In this document: positions 39,957 to 50,188 of the stretch, one piece after another
Layout: every line of letters begins with the position of its first letter
How positions within the stretch are numbered: position 1 is the first letter of the stretch
Origin: Alistipes sp.
Lineage (GTDB): Bacteria; Bacteroidota; Bacteroidia; Bacteroidales; Rikenellaceae
Assembly (NCBI GenBank): GCA_029068505.1
Contig: JAIECN010000077.1
Span: forward strand, 1 to 64,000
Length of the DNA: 64,000 nt
Direction of reading: 5' to 3'
The notes under the pieces: generated by a model
The model's database searches: none
Seen by the model: the letters and a program-made list of their open reading frames with translations, nothing else
What the model was told of the DNA's origin: nothing
Program-made: the position numbers and the translations under genes

Positions 39957-41201
39957 ATGTTTTATCATCTTTTCCGTATTCTCGGACAGTCTTACAACAT
40001 TCCCGGTGCGGGCATGTTCCAGTACATTTCGTTCCGCGCCGCGGCAGCCATCATCGCGTCGTTGCTGATCGCCGTGATCTTCGGCCGTTCGATCATCGAC
40101 TTCCTGCGGCGCAAGCAGATCGGCGAAGACATCCGCGACTTGGGTCTCGAAGGGCAGCTCCAGAAGCGCGGCACCCCCACCATGGGCGGCGTCATCATCC
40201 TGCTGGCGATTCTCGTGCCTACGCTGTTGTTCGGACGTTTGGATAACGTTTATGTGCAGTTGATGATCGTTTCGACCCTTTGGTTGGGCTTCATCGGCGG
40301 GTTGGACGACTACATCAAGGTGTTCCGCCATCGCAAGGAGGGTCTCCAGGGGCGGTTTAAGATCGTCGGGCAGGTCGGCTTGGGCATCATCGTCGGCACC
40401 ACCATGTGGCTTTCGCCCGAGATCGTCGTGCGCGAGAAGGTCACGCAGCCCGTCGAGACGCTCTTCGTCAATGCCGACGGGTCGGTCGAGCAGCAGTTCC
40501 GGCAGCGCGTGTTGCTTAGCTCGGAGAGCACCAAGACTACCAAGACCACGATCCCCTTCATCAAGGACAATGAGTTCGACTACGGTTGGATGACCGGCGG
40601 CCACGACGTCGCCGCATGGTTGCTCTACGTGTTGGTCGCCATCCTCGTGGTAACGGCCGTGTCGAACGGCGCCAACCTTACCGACGGTCTCGACGGCCTG
40701 GCTACGGGGGTCTCGGTGCCGATCGTCGTGGTGCTGGGCATGCTGGCCTACCTCTCCGGACACATCGTCTACGCCGACTACCTCAACATCATGTATATCC
40801 CCCAGAGCGGCGAGCTGGTGGTCTTCGCCGCCGCGATGATCGGGGCGCTCGTGGGTTTCCTGTGGTACAATTCGTTCCCCGCGCAGATCTTCATGGGCGA
40901 CACCGGGTCGCTCTCGATCGGCGGTATCATCGCCGTCTTCGCCCTCTGCATCCGTAAGGAGTTGCTGTTGCCCGTGCTGTGCGGCGTCTTCTTGGTGGAG
41001 AGCTGCTCGGTCATGTTGCAGGTCGCCTACTTCAAGTACACCAAGCGTAAATACGGCGAGGGGCGCCGCATTCTGCTGATGTCGCCTGTGCACCACCACT
41101 ACCAGAAGAAAGGCCAGTTCGAGACCAAGATCGTCATCCGTTTCTGGATCATTTCGCTGCTCCTGGCCGCCATCACGTTGGTAACACTCAAGATACGATA
41201 G
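39957..41201 (+). CDS. mraY: Phospho-MurNAc-pentapeptide transferase
   Basis: [48 protein letters not shown]. Confidence 0.97.
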   Translation: MFYHLFRILGQSYNIPGAGMFQYISFRAAAAIIASLLIAVIFGRSIIDFLRRKQIGEDIRDLGLEGQLQKRGTPTMGGVIILLAILVPTLLFGRLDNVYVQLMIVSTLWLGFIGGLDDYIKVFRHRKEGLQGRFKIVGQVGLGIIVGTTMWLSPEIVVREKVTQPVETLFVNADGSVEQQFRQRVLLSSESTKTTKTTIPFIKDNEFDYGWMTGGHDVAAWLLYVLVAILVVTAVSNGANLTDGLDGLATGVSVPIVVVLGMLAYLSGHIVYADYLNIMYIPQSGELVVFAAAMIGALVGFLWYNSFPAQIFMGDTGSLSIGGIIAVFALCIRKELLLPVLCGVFLVESCSVMLQVAYFKYTKRKYGEGRRILLMSPVHHHYQKKGQFETKIVIRFWIISLLLAAITLVTLKIR

Positions 41202-41361
41202 GGAAAACCGAAGAAACAGTCGTCCGCATTTGCAGCGGGTCTCCGCCGGAGGCTGCGGCCCGCCCTGCGGGTCAGCAAACTCTTTTCGAACTCCGGCTCT
41301 TAGCCGGGCGTGCTTCGCAAGCTCCGGCCCGCAAACGGACAGAAATAAGATTCGACGCATT

Positions 41362-42708
41362 ATGAAAAACATTGTCGTATTGGGCGGCGGCATCAGCGGC
41401 TACGGTTCCGCGATCCTCGCCAAGAAGAAAGGTTTCGGAGTCTTCCTCTCCGACAGCGGCCGCATCGCCGCGCGTTATCGGGAGAAGCTCGACGAGTGGC
41501 AGGTGCCCTACGAGGAGGGCGGGCACAGCGAGGAGCGCATTCTTGCTGCGACGGAGGTCGTCAAATCGCCCGGCATCCCCGATACGGCGCCCATCGTGCA
41601 GAAGATTCGCGCCGCCGGCATCCCGGTCATCTCCGAAATGGAATTCGCCGGGCGTTACCTGGGCAAGGCCCGGTGCATCTGCATCACCGGTTCGAACGGC
41701 AAGACGACCACCACGTCGCTGATCTACAAGATCATGCGCGACGCCGGGCTGAACGTCGCCCTCGGCGGCAACATCGGCGAGAGCTTCGCCTACTCGGTCG
41801 CTACGGGCGACTACGACTGGTATGTCCTGGAGTTGAGTTCGTTCCAGCTCGACGGCATGTTCAAGTTCCGCGCCCACATCGGGGTGTTGATGAACATCAC
41901 GCCCGACCACCTCGACCGCTACGACCATTGTTTCCAGAACTACGTCGATTCGAAGATGCGCATCACGCAGAATCAGACATCGCGCGACTGGTTCATCTTC
42001 TCGGGCGACGACGAGACGATCTGGCAGCAGCTGCCCAAATACGACCTGCGCATGCGGCAGCTGCCTTTCGCAGCGCGCAATGCCGTGGCCAGCGGCGCCG
42101 GCGACGCATTCTTGTGCGACGGCAAGTTCACCGCCACGGCCGGCAAGGCGTCGGTCGAAATCGACATGGCCAAGATGCGCATTGCCGGGCTTCACAATGC
42201 CTACAACGCCATGGCGGCAGCCCTCGCCACCCTCGCCGCAGGCGTCGCTCCGGCCAAGATACGCAAATCGCTCTACGACTTCGCGCCCGTCGAGCACCGC
42301 CTCGAACCCGTCGCCGAGAAGCAGGGCGTGCTGTGGATCAACGATTCAAAGGCTACCAACGTCGATTCGGTGTGGTACGCCTTGGAGAGTATGACGCGTC
42401 CGCTGGTCTGGATCGCCGGCGGCACGGACAAGGGCAACGACTACGGCCCGCTCAAAGAGTTCGCGCGACAGAAAGTGCATACGTTGGTCTGCATGGGGCT
42501 GGATAATGCCAAGCTCGTGCGCGACTTCACGGGCGTGGTGCCCGAGGTGGTCTCCGCCGATTCGTTCGACGACGCCATGAGCGCCGCCAAGGCCGCTGCG
42601 CGCCCCGGCGACGTCGTTTTGCTGTCGCCCGCCTGCGCGTCGTTCGACTTGTTCAAAAACTACGAGCACCGCGGCGAGATGTTCAAGAAATGGGTCGAAG
42701 AGTTGTAG
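41362..42708 (+). CDS. murD: UDP-MurNAc-L-alanine--D-glutamate ligase
   Basis: VVKSPGIPDTAPI; ITGSNGKTTTTSLIYKI; WINDSKATNVDSVWYAL; LLSPACASFDLFKNYEHRGEMF. Confidence 0.97.
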   Translation: MKNIVVLGGGISGYGSAILAKKKGFGVFLSDSGRIAARYREKLDEWQVPYEEGGHSEERILAATEVVKSPGIPDTAPIVQKIRAAGIPVISEMEFAGRYLGKARCICITGSNGKTTTTSLIYKIMRDAGLNVALGGNIGESFAYSVATGDYDWYVLELSSFQLDGMFKFRAHIGVLMNITPDHLDRYDHCFQNYVDSKMRITQNQTSRDWFIFSGDDETIWQQLPKYDLRMRQLPFAARNAVASGAGDAFLCDGKFTATAGKASVEIDMAKMRIAGLHNAYNAMAAALATLAAGVAPAKIRKSLYDFAPVEHRLEPVAEKQGVLWINDSKATNVDSVWYALESMTRPLVWIAGGTDKGNDYGPLKEFARQKVHTLVCMGLDNAKLVRDFTGVVPEVVSADSFDDAMSAAKAAARPGDVVLLSPACASFDLFKNYEHRGEMFKKWVEEL

Positions 42709-42787
42709 GCGATCTTCTCGGGAGACCCGCCGCCGGCCTGCAAGGGCCGGCCGGATATTTTGCAAACGGTTCGAATTATTGATTTTT

Positions 42788-44044
42788 ATGGCAACTACCG
42801 ATCTCGATACGGCCGACGGGCGCAGATTCCGGTTATTCACCGGGGATCGCGTGCTGTGGATCATCGTGGCCACGCTGGCGGTCATTTCGGTGCTGGTCGT
42901 CTATTCGTCTACGGCCAAGATGGCCTACGATGCCCATACGGCCCGCACGACAGCCCATTTTCTGCGGCAGCAGTTGTTCATTCTGGCGGTCAGCATGGTC
43001 GTCATGCTTACCGTGCAAAAGATCGATTGCCGGATCTACAATTACTTCGCGCGGCCCGTCTATTTCCTCTCCGTGCTGGCAACCGTCGCCGTCTATTTCG
43101 TCGGGTCGACCGTCAACGGCGCCGCCCGCTGGATACCGGTCGGCGGCTTCCAGTTCCAGCCCTCCGAGGCACTGAAGGTCGCCACGGTGCTGTTCCTGGC
43201 CCAGCAGCTCGCCGGACGGCAATCGAAGATCGACAAGCTCCGCATCCTGCCTTCGTGGCGTTTCTGGACATGGGGGCAGCCCGCGCAGCGGCGCATCTGG
43301 CGCGAGGGCACGCGACCGATCCTCATGCCGATGGTCGTCTCTTGCGCAGTGATCTTCCCGGCCCATTTTTCGTCGGCGATGCTGGTGTTCCTGGCCTCGT
43401 GGGTCATGATGTTGATCGGGCGCGTACGCTTCGGCGAGTTGATGAAACTCTTGCTCACGGCGCTTGCCGCCGTGATGTTGGCCATGACCCTGAACCTGGG
43501 GCGCAGCCAGACCGCCGAGGGGCGCGTCTCCACTTGGCTGAACTATTGGACCCAGCCCCAGACCGAGAAGCCCATCGAGCACCTCACCGACTCCGAGCGT
43601 TCGATGATCGCCATCCACAACGGCGGCATCCTGGGTCAGGGCGCCGGGCAGAGCGCCATGCGTGTGGAGATGATCCACCCCGAGAGCGACTACGCCTTTG
43701 CGTTTTTCGTCGAGGAGTACGGGTTGTTGCTGGCCGTGGTGCTGCTGATGTTGTATCTGTGGATTTTCTTCCGGGCGATCGAGATTTTCCGGCGCTGCGG
43801 CACGGCTTTTCCGGGGCTGCTGGTGCTGGGACTGGCCTTGCAGATCACTTGTCAGGCGCTGCTGCACATCATGGTCACGGTCAATCTCATTCCCGAAACG
43901 GGGCAGACGCTGCCGCTGATTTCGCGCGGCGGGTCGTCGGTGCTCTTTACCGCCATGGCACTGGGCATGATTCTGAGCGTCAGCCGCCAGAACGACGAAC
44001 AATCCCACGACAAACCTAAAGGGGAAACGATTTACGAAAAATAA
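42788..44044 (+). CDS. ftsW: FtsW/RodA/SpoVE-family cell-cycle protein
   Basis: GAARWIPVGGFQFQPSEALKVATVLFLA; EYGLLLAVVLLMLY; NLIPETGQTLPLISRGGSSVLF. Confidence 0.94.
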   Translation: MATTDLDTADGRRFRLFTGDRVLWIIVATLAVISVLVVYSSTAKMAYDAHTARTTAHFLRQQLFILAVSMVVMLTVQKIDCRIYNYFARPVYFLSVLATVAVYFVGSTVNGAARWIPVGGFQFQPSEALKVATVLFLAQQLAGRQSKIDKLRILPSWRFWTWGQPAQRRIWREGTRPILMPMVVSCAVIFPAHFSSAMLVFLASWVMMLIGRVRFGELMKLLLTALAAVMLAMTLNLGRSQTAEGRVSTWLNYWTQPQTEKPIEHLTDSERSMIAIHNGGILGQGAGQSAMRVEMIHPESDYAFAFFVEEYGLLLAVVLLMLYLWIFFRAIEIFRRCGTAFPGLLVLGLALQITCQALLHIMVTVNLIPETGQTLPLISRGGSSVLFTAMALGMILSVSRQNDEQSHDKPKGETIYEK

Positions 44045-44046
44045 AG

Positions 44047-44442
44047 ATGGATAGTGTTCGACTCGACAAATATTTGTGGGCCGTGCGGATTTTCAAGACC
44101 CGCAGCGATGCGGCCGATGCCGTGCGGACGAACAAGGTGACGGTCAACGGCGCCTATGCCAAGCCGTCGCGCGAAGTGAAGATCGGCGACCGCATCGAGG
44201 TGCGGCGTCAGCAGGTAACCTATTCTTATAAGGTGCTCGACCTGGTTTCGAGCCGCCAGCCTGCCAAGAACGTGCCCGACTACTGCCTCAACACCACGCC
44301 GCAGGAGGAGCTGGACAAACTCAACGTGCCGCGCGAGACGATCTTCGTCTTCCGCGACCGCGGCACGGGACGACCGACCAAGAAAGAGCGCCGCGACCTC
44401 GACCAACTGATGGACGGAATATACTACGAAGAAGAAGAGTAA
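44047..44442 (+). CDS. S4-domain RNA-binding protein (Hsp15-like)
   Basis: MDSVRLDKYLWAVRIFKTRSDAADAVRTNKVTVNG. Confidence 0.92.
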   Translation: MDSVRLDKYLWAVRIFKTRSDAADAVRTNKVTVNGAYAKPSREVKIGDRIEVRRQQVTYSYKVLDLVSSRQPAKNVPDYCLNTTPQEELDKLNVPRETIFVFRDRGTGRPTKKERRDLDQLMDGIYYEEEE

Positions 44443-44562
44443 CCGAAAAGCGGACATATTTTACTTTCTGCCGCCCTATCTGCGTCCCGGCATAATCAAA
44501 CCTTTGGTTGGCTTTTGCGCTCGACTTTTCGTATTTTAACTTCGTTCAAGATACTCTCGCTC

Positions 44563-44591
44563 GGCAAAATGCAAGCGAGCTTGCTTTTGCC
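44563..44591. repeat. Palindromic core of an intergenic element
   Basis: ggcaaaatgcaagc-ga-gcttgcttttgcc, one bulge. Confidence 0.55.
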
Positions 44592-44655
44592 CTCGCTTAT
44601 TCGTACTTTGCATCATAAATAATTTGTTTTGTAATCCTCATCGGAGGGCTGCAAC

Positions 44656-44706
44656 AAGGCCGGATAAGATGACTGGGTAAAACCATGAGGCTTGTCCGGC
44701 CTTTTT
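44656..44706 (+). terminator. Terminator-like hairpin
   Basis: aaggccggataag ... cttgtccggcctttttt (13-bp stem with one G-T). Confidence 0.6.
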
Positions 44707-44802
44707 TGTGTTCGGAGCCGGGGTTGCCCGTCGTTCGGCGCAAGACCGGTTGTTTGCGCGGTCGGAATCGGATGATACGGACTTTTTATAAATAGAAAAA
44801 AT

Positions 44803-46155
44803 TTGGAAAGAGACGCTTTGAATCTCGGAACCGAGCACGTCGACCGTTTGTTCCGCAAGTTTTTCGTTCCCACATTGTTGGGCATGCTCAGCATTTCGGC
44901 CGTCACGGTCGCCGACGGCATCTTCGTCGGCCACGGGGTCGGCAGCGACGGCATCGCCGCCATCAACATCTGCATCCCGCTGCTGATGATTTTCACGGGT
45001 TTCGGCCTGATGGTCGGCGCCGGATGTTCGGTCGTCGCTTCGATCCACCTCGCTTGCGGCAAGGTCAAGGCCGCACGTCTCAACGTCACGCAGGCGTTGT
45101 TGTTCGTCACCCTCGTCACCGTGCTGGCTTCGGCGCTCATCCTCGGGTTCGCACGTCCCGTCGCCTTGCGGCTCGGGGCGTCGAGCCATCTGCTGCCCGC
45201 GGCCGTCGATTATTTGTGGGGATTCGTTCCCGCCCTGACGTTCCAGATGTGGATTTCCGTGGGTCTGTTCATCGTCCGGCTCGACGGCGCGCCGCGCCTG
45301 GCCATGTGGTGCTCCGTCGTCTCGGCCCTGGTCAACACGCTCCTCGACTGGTTGTTCGTCTTTCCGCTGGGATGGGGCATCTTCGGCGCGGCGCTCGCTT
45401 CTTCGGTCGGAATGTTCACCGGCGGTGCGATCGTCGCGGTCTATCTGTTCCACCATGCACGCACCTTGCGGTTCCATCCCGTCAAGGCCAGTCGCAAAAG
45501 CCTGCGGCTCTCCCTGCGCAACATCGGGTACCAGTGCCGCATCGGATCGTCGGCTTTGCTGGGCGAGGCAACTATGGCTGTGTTGATGTTCACCGGCAAC
45601 CTGGTTTTCATGTACCACTTGGGCGACGACGGCGTGGGCGCTTTCGGCATAGCTTGTTATTATACGCCGTTCGTCTTCATGATCGGCAACGCCGTGGCCC
45701 AGTCGGCCCAGCCTATCGTCAGCTTCAACTTCGGGGCCGAACGCTTCGACCGGGTAGCTGCGACGCAACGGGTCGCGCTCGCCACGGCAGTTTTTTGCGG
45801 CGCCGTTGTCGCGGCGGCCTTCGTCGGATGTCCGCAGCTGCTGGTCGGGCTGTTCCTGCCGCTGGACAATGCTGCTGCGCAGATCGCCGTCGAGGGATTT
45901 CCTCTGTTCGCAGCGGGGGTCGTCTGTTTCGTCGTCAACCTCGCGATCATCGGTTATTACCAGAGTCTCGAACGCGTGCGGCCCGCCACGATTTTCGCCC
46001 TCCTGCGCGGTTTCGTCTTCCTTGTTCCCGCTTTCGTTCTGCTGCCCCGGATGTTCGGCACGCCCGGCATCTGGTTGGCCATGCCGCTTTCCGAAACACT
46101 GACGTTATTGGCGATCGGGGGATATTATTATCTATCGGGGCGACGGACGCGTTGA
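44803..46155 (+). CDS. MATE-family efflux transporter
   Basis: KFFVPTLLGMLSISAVTVADGIFVGHGVGSDGIAAINI; 12 TM pattern. TTG start. Confidence 0.92.
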   Translation: MERDALNLGTEHVDRLFRKFFVPTLLGMLSISAVTVADGIFVGHGVGSDGIAAINICIPLLMIFTGFGLMVGAGCSVVASIHLACGKVKAARLNVTQALLFVTLVTVLASALILGFARPVALRLGASSHLLPAAVDYLWGFVPALTFQMWISVGLFIVRLDGAPRLAMWCSVVSALVNTLLDWLFVFPLGWGIFGAALASSVGMFTGGAIVAVYLFHHARTLRFHPVKASRKSLRLSLRNIGYQCRIGSSALLGEATMAVLMFTGNLVFMYHLGDDGVGAFGIACYYTPFVFMIGNAVAQSAQPIVSFNFGAERFDRVAATQRVALATAVFCGAVVAAAFVGCPQLLVGLFLPLDNAAAQIAVEGFPLFAAGVVCFVVNLAIIGYYQSLERVRPATIFALLRGFVFLVPAFVLLPRMFGTPGIWLAMPLSETLTLLAIGGYYYLSGRRTR

Positions 46156-46157
46156 TA

Positions 46158-46193
46158 CAAAAAGCGATTGGGTGTCTACCCAATCGCTTTTTG
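46158..46193. terminator. Bidirectional terminator
   Basis: Perfect 16-bp stem caaaaagcgattgggt/acccaatcgctttttg. Confidence 0.85.
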
Positions 46194-46200
46194 CTTCGAT

Positions 46201-46569
46201 TTAAAGTGTTTCCCTCTTCTTCTTCGGCAGGGATGTTACGACAAGTCCGTACGATTGCCGGACAAGCTCCTTGATTGTTTCGTCCGGTACGTCTTTGTCG
46301 AAATGGACGCTGATCCAGTGTTTCTTGTTCATGTGATAGCCGGGCGTCACACCTTCGTGTTGCGCCTGTAACTCGACGATCCGATCCGGATCGCACTTGA
46401 TGTTGCAGAAGTCGAATGCGTCGATGTTCACGAAGCAGAACCACTTCTCCGCGACCTCGAAAACCAGCAGGTTGCGATCGTATTCGGACGAAGCCTTTGC
46501 GAAAGGCATCTTCTCGCTCGCGCCCTCGAAAGAGAGGCACCACGCTCTGAATTCCTCGATATTCATCAC
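46201..46569 (-). CDS. MmcQ/YjbR family protein
   Basis: [54 protein letters not shown]. Confidence 0.9.
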   Translation of the reverse strand: MMNIEEFRAWCLSFEGASEKMPFAKASSEYDRNLLVFEVAEKWFCFVNIDAFDFCNIKCDPDRIVELQAQHEGVTPGYHMNKKHWISVHFDKDVPDETIKELVRQSYGLVVTSLPKKKRETL

Positions 46570-47129
46570 TTCTTATTGAAAAAGTTCATCGTCCGTTCGA
46601 CGCCCACGGTGACGAACGAGAGGATCGCTTCGCCGAAGATTTTCAGCCGCTCGGGCAGCGCTTCGCGTTCTTCGGGCGTCCATTCGCCCAGCACATAGTC
46701 GACCTGGTGGCCGCGCGGGAAGTCGCCGCCCACGCCGAAGCGCATGCGGGCGAAGTCTTCGCTGCCCAACAGTTCGGCTATGTTTTTCAGTCCGTTATGG
46801 CCGCCGGCGCTTCCTTTCTGCCGAATGCGCAGCGTGCCGAACGGCAGGGCGATGTCGTCCGATACGACCAGCAGGTTCTCGCGCGGGATCTTCTCCGCAT
46901 CGAGCCAGTAGCGCACCGCCTTGCCCGAGAGGTTCATGTAGGTCGAGGGCTTGAGCAGCACCAGCGTGCGGCCCTTGTGCCGGAGTTCGGCCACGTCGCC
47001 GTAGCGTGCGGTCGTAAAAAGCGCGTTGGACGCCCCGGCCAGGGCGTCCAACACTTTGAAACCGATGTTGTGGCGGGTCTCGGCGTATTCAGCGCCGATG
47101 TTGCCCAACCCAACAATGAGGTATTTCAT
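46566..47129 (-). CDS. pth: Peptidyl-tRNA hydrolase
   Basis: [67 protein letters not shown]. Confidence 0.96.
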   Translation of the reverse strand: MKYLIVGLGNIGAEYAETRHNIGFKVLDALAGASNALFTTARYGDVAELRHKGRTLVLLKPSTYMNLSGKAVRYWLDAEKIPRENLLVVSDDIALPFGTLRIRQKGSAGGHNGLKNIAELLGSEDFARMRFGVGGDFPRGHQVDYVLGEWTPEEREALPERLKIFGEAILSFVTVGVERTMNFFNKK

Positions 47130-47142
47130 GCCGTTCGAGCGA

Positions 47143-47718
47143 TTACTTGCCTTCGGCTGCGGCGGCACCGCGCGAAGCACGGGTCACGCGCACGGCGCAG
47201 ACGGCCGTCGTGGCAGGGGTCACGAACTTGAGGTTCTCCATCTTCAGGTCGCCCACGAAGATGGTCTTGCCTACGCCCAGGGGCGTCACGTCCACGACGA
47301 TTTCGTCGGGCAGGTTCTCCACCAGCGCGCTGACGATCAGCTTGCGGGCCGAGAGAGCCAACTTACCGCCGACCTTCACGCCCTCGGCGTTACCGGTCAG
47401 ACGCACCGGAATAGCGATCGACACCGGCTTGCCGGCAGCGATGCGGTAGAAATCGAGGTGCAGAATCTCCTCGCGTACGGGGTGGAACTGGGCCTCGCGC
47501 AGCACGGCCGTCTCGGTCTTTCCGTCGAAGTCGAACTCCACGATGTAGGAGTTGGGGGTGTAGATCAGGGGCTTGATCTCGCGGGGATCGACCGAGAACG
47601 ACACGGTCTCGCCGTTACCGCACAATACGCAGGGAATCAGTCCCTCGCGGCGCACCGCCTTGGCGGCCTTCTTGCCGAAGTCTGCGCGCTTGGTCGCTTT
47701 TACAGCAATGGTTTTCAT
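47143..47718 (-). CDS. rplY: 50S ribosomal protein L25/Ctc
   Basis: [55 protein letters not shown]. Confidence 0.95.
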   Translation of the reverse strand: MKTIAVKATKRADFGKKAAKAVRREGLIPCVLCGNGETVSFSVDPREIKPLIYTPNSYIVEFDFDGKTETAVLREAQFHPVREEILHLDFYRIAAGKPVSIAIPVRLTGNAEGVKVGGKLALSARKLIVSALVENLPDEIVVDVTPLGVGKTIFVGDLKMENLKFVTPATTAVCAVRVTRASRGAAAAEGK

Positions 47719-47802
47719 GATGTTTGTTGTTTTTATGTTACCACCGGCGGTTCTCAACACGGTCTCGCGGGCCGCATCCCATTTCCGCCTGTTTTCGGGG
47801 GA

Positions 47803-47810
47803 CAAAGATA
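47803..47810 (-). promoter_or_regulatory. -7 element upstream of rplY-pth
   Basis: TATCTTTG on minus strand. Confidence 0.55.
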
Positions 47811-47935
47811 GGAAGAAAAAGTCGACAATTCAAAAATTCGCCGTTCGAAAATTTCGGGTGCCGCAAAGTGCGGAGCTTCGAAACCGTTTTTTGCAGGTTC
47901 TTGGTCTTCGGGCGGCACCGATCGTAGCGAAGCGA

Positions 47936-48340
47936 TCATGAATTCTTGTACAGCTCCCACCCTTTTTCTACTTCGCGCCGGTCGGCCGCCGCACCGTTTT
48001 CCACGCGGGAAATGGCCGCCGCGATAGGGATCATCGTCTTGCGGTCGAGGGTGTCGACGGGTTCGTGGGGCGCGATGCCCGTGTCGGCCGCCACAGCCCG
48101 GATGTAGGCGTCGGTGCGGTTTTCCGTGGGCGGCGCCCAGCGCGCGATCATCTCCGCGACGGTGCGCAGACCGTGGCGGGTGCGGTAGGTGTGCAGCAGC
48201 ACGAAGATCGCCCGGTAGCCCCAGGCCAGCGATTCGAATTGCTTGAATGCCGGGTCGCGCGAGGGGTGCACCTCGCCTTTGTAGCGGACTTTCGAGCGGC
48301 GGATGTTGCCGGGATTGCAGTTTTTTAAGCCTCGGGACAT
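47936..48340 (-). CDS. Phage structural protein P5-like, probable virion-associated lytic protein
   Basis: SRGLKNCNPGNIRRS...FKQFESLAWGYRAIFVLLHTYRTRHGLRTVAEMIARWAPPTENRTDAYI. Confidence 0.75.
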   Translation of the reverse strand: MSRGLKNCNPGNIRRSKVRYKGEVHPSRDPAFKQFESLAWGYRAIFVLLHTYRTRHGLRTVAEMIARWAPPTENRTDAYIRAVAADTGIAPHEPVDTLDRKTMIPIAAAISRVENGAAADRREVEKGWELYKNS

Positions 48341-48399
48341 CTTAAGAATGTGTTTTTGCAAAATTCGTAAAACCAGAAATGGCAAGCGCCGGCACACCC

Positions 48400-48888
48400 T
48401 TATGATCGCCGTTGGTTGTTTTGCAGGACGATGCCGCTTTCGATCGTGCAGCGCGCTGTGGGGTCGTTGTCGGGGTCGTAGTCCGGATAGTCGGCCGCAT
48501 GGGTGCGCAGATGCTCCGTCGCCCGGCGCAGGAGCGTGCGGGCCTCCTGCAACAGACGGCGGTGCTGCTGCCGGAGCGCTTCGTCGTTGGCCGGCTGCCC
48601 GTAGGAGGAGCGGGGCGCCGCCGTGCCGGTGCGGTCGGTGCGGATGTCCAGGCGGGGCTGCACCAGCGTGCGGGTGAAAAAAGCCACGGGGGCCGCCAGA
48701 TAGTCGGCGCAGAACTGCGCATGGGCGCCGGCCAGGAGTTTCGCATGCAGCTTGCGCCCGATCGCCGGAACGATCCAGCGCTCCTCGGCCGCAGCGATGT
48801 CGGCCGCGGCGACGGTCTCGGGCGGGAGCATTTCGCTCTCGCCGAAGGCTGTTTTCAGCACTTGTAGAGGGGTAATGAGGGTTTCCAT
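48400..48888 (-). CDS. Phage protein, DUF6712/connector-like
   Basis: 162 aa alpha-helical, between portal and P5-like genes; AAADIAAAEERWIVPAIGRKLHAKL. Confidence 0.55.
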   Translation of the reverse strand: METLITPLQVLKTAFGESEMLPPETVAAADIAAAEERWIVPAIGRKLHAKLLAGAHAQFCADYLAAPVAFFTRTLVQPRLDIRTDRTGTAAPRSSYGQPANDEALRQQHRRLLQEARTLLRRATEHLRTHAADYPDYDPDNDPTARCTIESGIVLQNNQRRS

Positions 48889-50114
48889 TATTCGATGCTT
48901 CGGATGTTGTACTTCGTGATTTCCGACAGAAAGGCCTGCTGGCGTTCGTCGTCGGGGTCGTAGTCCAGTCCGTCGGCCTTGCGGGCTTCCCACACTTTCA
49001 TGTAGATCGGCTTCGAACGCGTCGGGGGCCGGTTGACGATCTCCAGCGACGAGGCGTCGAGACCCAGGGTCGCGGCGATCGTCTCGCGGATGGGTTCCAT
49101 CAGCTCGGCCTGCTCGCCCAGGATCACGGTGTTGAGCGCGATTTCGTATTCGTGGAGGATGCGTTCGGCGTTGAATCCGCTCGCATAGTCCAGGCCGCTG
49201 AGCGTGCGGAACCACGAGTGGGCCACCACGATATCGCCCACGGCCTGCTCGTGCAGCGCCTGCCAGTCGCCCTCGTTCTGCGAGCTGATCGGAATGAAGC
49301 GCGAGTTGTCCTTGTCGCCTTCGCTTCCCTCGCGGATCACGAACATGACCTGCCCCGGGTTGCCGGCGAACTTCTCCTCCGCCAGCCGCATCACGCGTTC
49401 GGCTTCGGCTTCGTTGTCCACGGCCGAATCCAGCAGCAGCACGCCCGAGAGCTGGAACGAGTTGTCCAGACGCGAAATATTCCAGCGGTCGGTCTTGTAG
49501 GCGATGGCCGAGACGCCGAATCCCGCGATGTAGGGCGGTACGCCGTAGTGGCTGAACATGGGTTCGTAGTCCTTGTAGTGGATCAGCGCGCGCAGCGTGC
49601 CGTCGGCCTGCTCCTCGAAAAGCGGGTAGAGCGGCAGCGATTGCGCCTCGGAGGGGTTGAACGACGCCCAGTCGTGGTGCAGCAGGATGCGGCTTTCGTC
49701 GCGGGCCACGCGGCAGCGCGAGGCGTCCTGGTGGTAGAGGGCCAGGAACGAGCGGCGCGCATCGGTCACCACCTCCAGAAAGGCGTTGCCGAAAAGCGCC
49801 TTGTCGTAGGCCAGTTTGTTGAGCACCTGCCGCAGGCTTTCGCCCTGCGGGTTGACCCGTTCGATCAGGCTTTTCAGGCGCGGGAGGTTTTCGTCGCAGA
49901 TCACCCCCTTGCCCGAGATGTAGTCGGCCTTGTCGTTGATGATGCGGCGGTGGGTCGTCGAGCGGCGGGCCATCAGAGCCAGGGCATAAGGCAGCAGGTT
50001 GTCGTCGCCCCAGCGCCAGAATTTGTCGCTTTGCACCGTTCCTGCGCCCAGGGTCATGAAGGGTTCGGTGCGCGCCGTGACGCCCACGGCGGTCTTGCGT
50101 GTCGGGTTGTCCAT
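48888..50114 (-). CDS. Phage portal protein
   Basis: DNLLPYALALMARRSTTHRRIINDKADYISGKG; NAFLEVV; HEYEIALNTVILGEQAELMEPIRETI. Confidence 0.75.
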   Translation of the reverse strand: MDNPTRKTAVGVTARTEPFMTLGAGTVQSDKFWRWGDDNLLPYALALMARRSTTHRRIINDKADYISGKGVICDENLPRLKSLIERVNPQGESLRQVLNKLAYDKALFGNAFLEVVTDARRSFLALYHQDASRCRVARDESRILLHHDWASFNPSEAQSLPLYPLFEEQADGTLRALIHYKDYEPMFSHYGVPPYIAGFGVSAIAYKTDRWNISRLDNSFQLSGVLLLDSAVDNEAEAERVMRLAEEKFAGNPGQVMFVIREGSEGDKDNSRFIPISSQNEGDWQALHEQAVGDIVVAHSWFRTLSGLDYASGFNAERILHEYEIALNTVILGEQAELMEPIRETIAATLGLDASSLEIVNRPPTRSKPIYMKVWEARKADGLDYDPDDERQQAFLSEITKYNIRSIE

Positions 50115-50188
50115 TGTTTTTTCGTTGTTTTCGAGATGCGGAACTTGTCCGCGGGAGTTGCCGGCAGCTCCCGCGGACGGCGTTCGAT

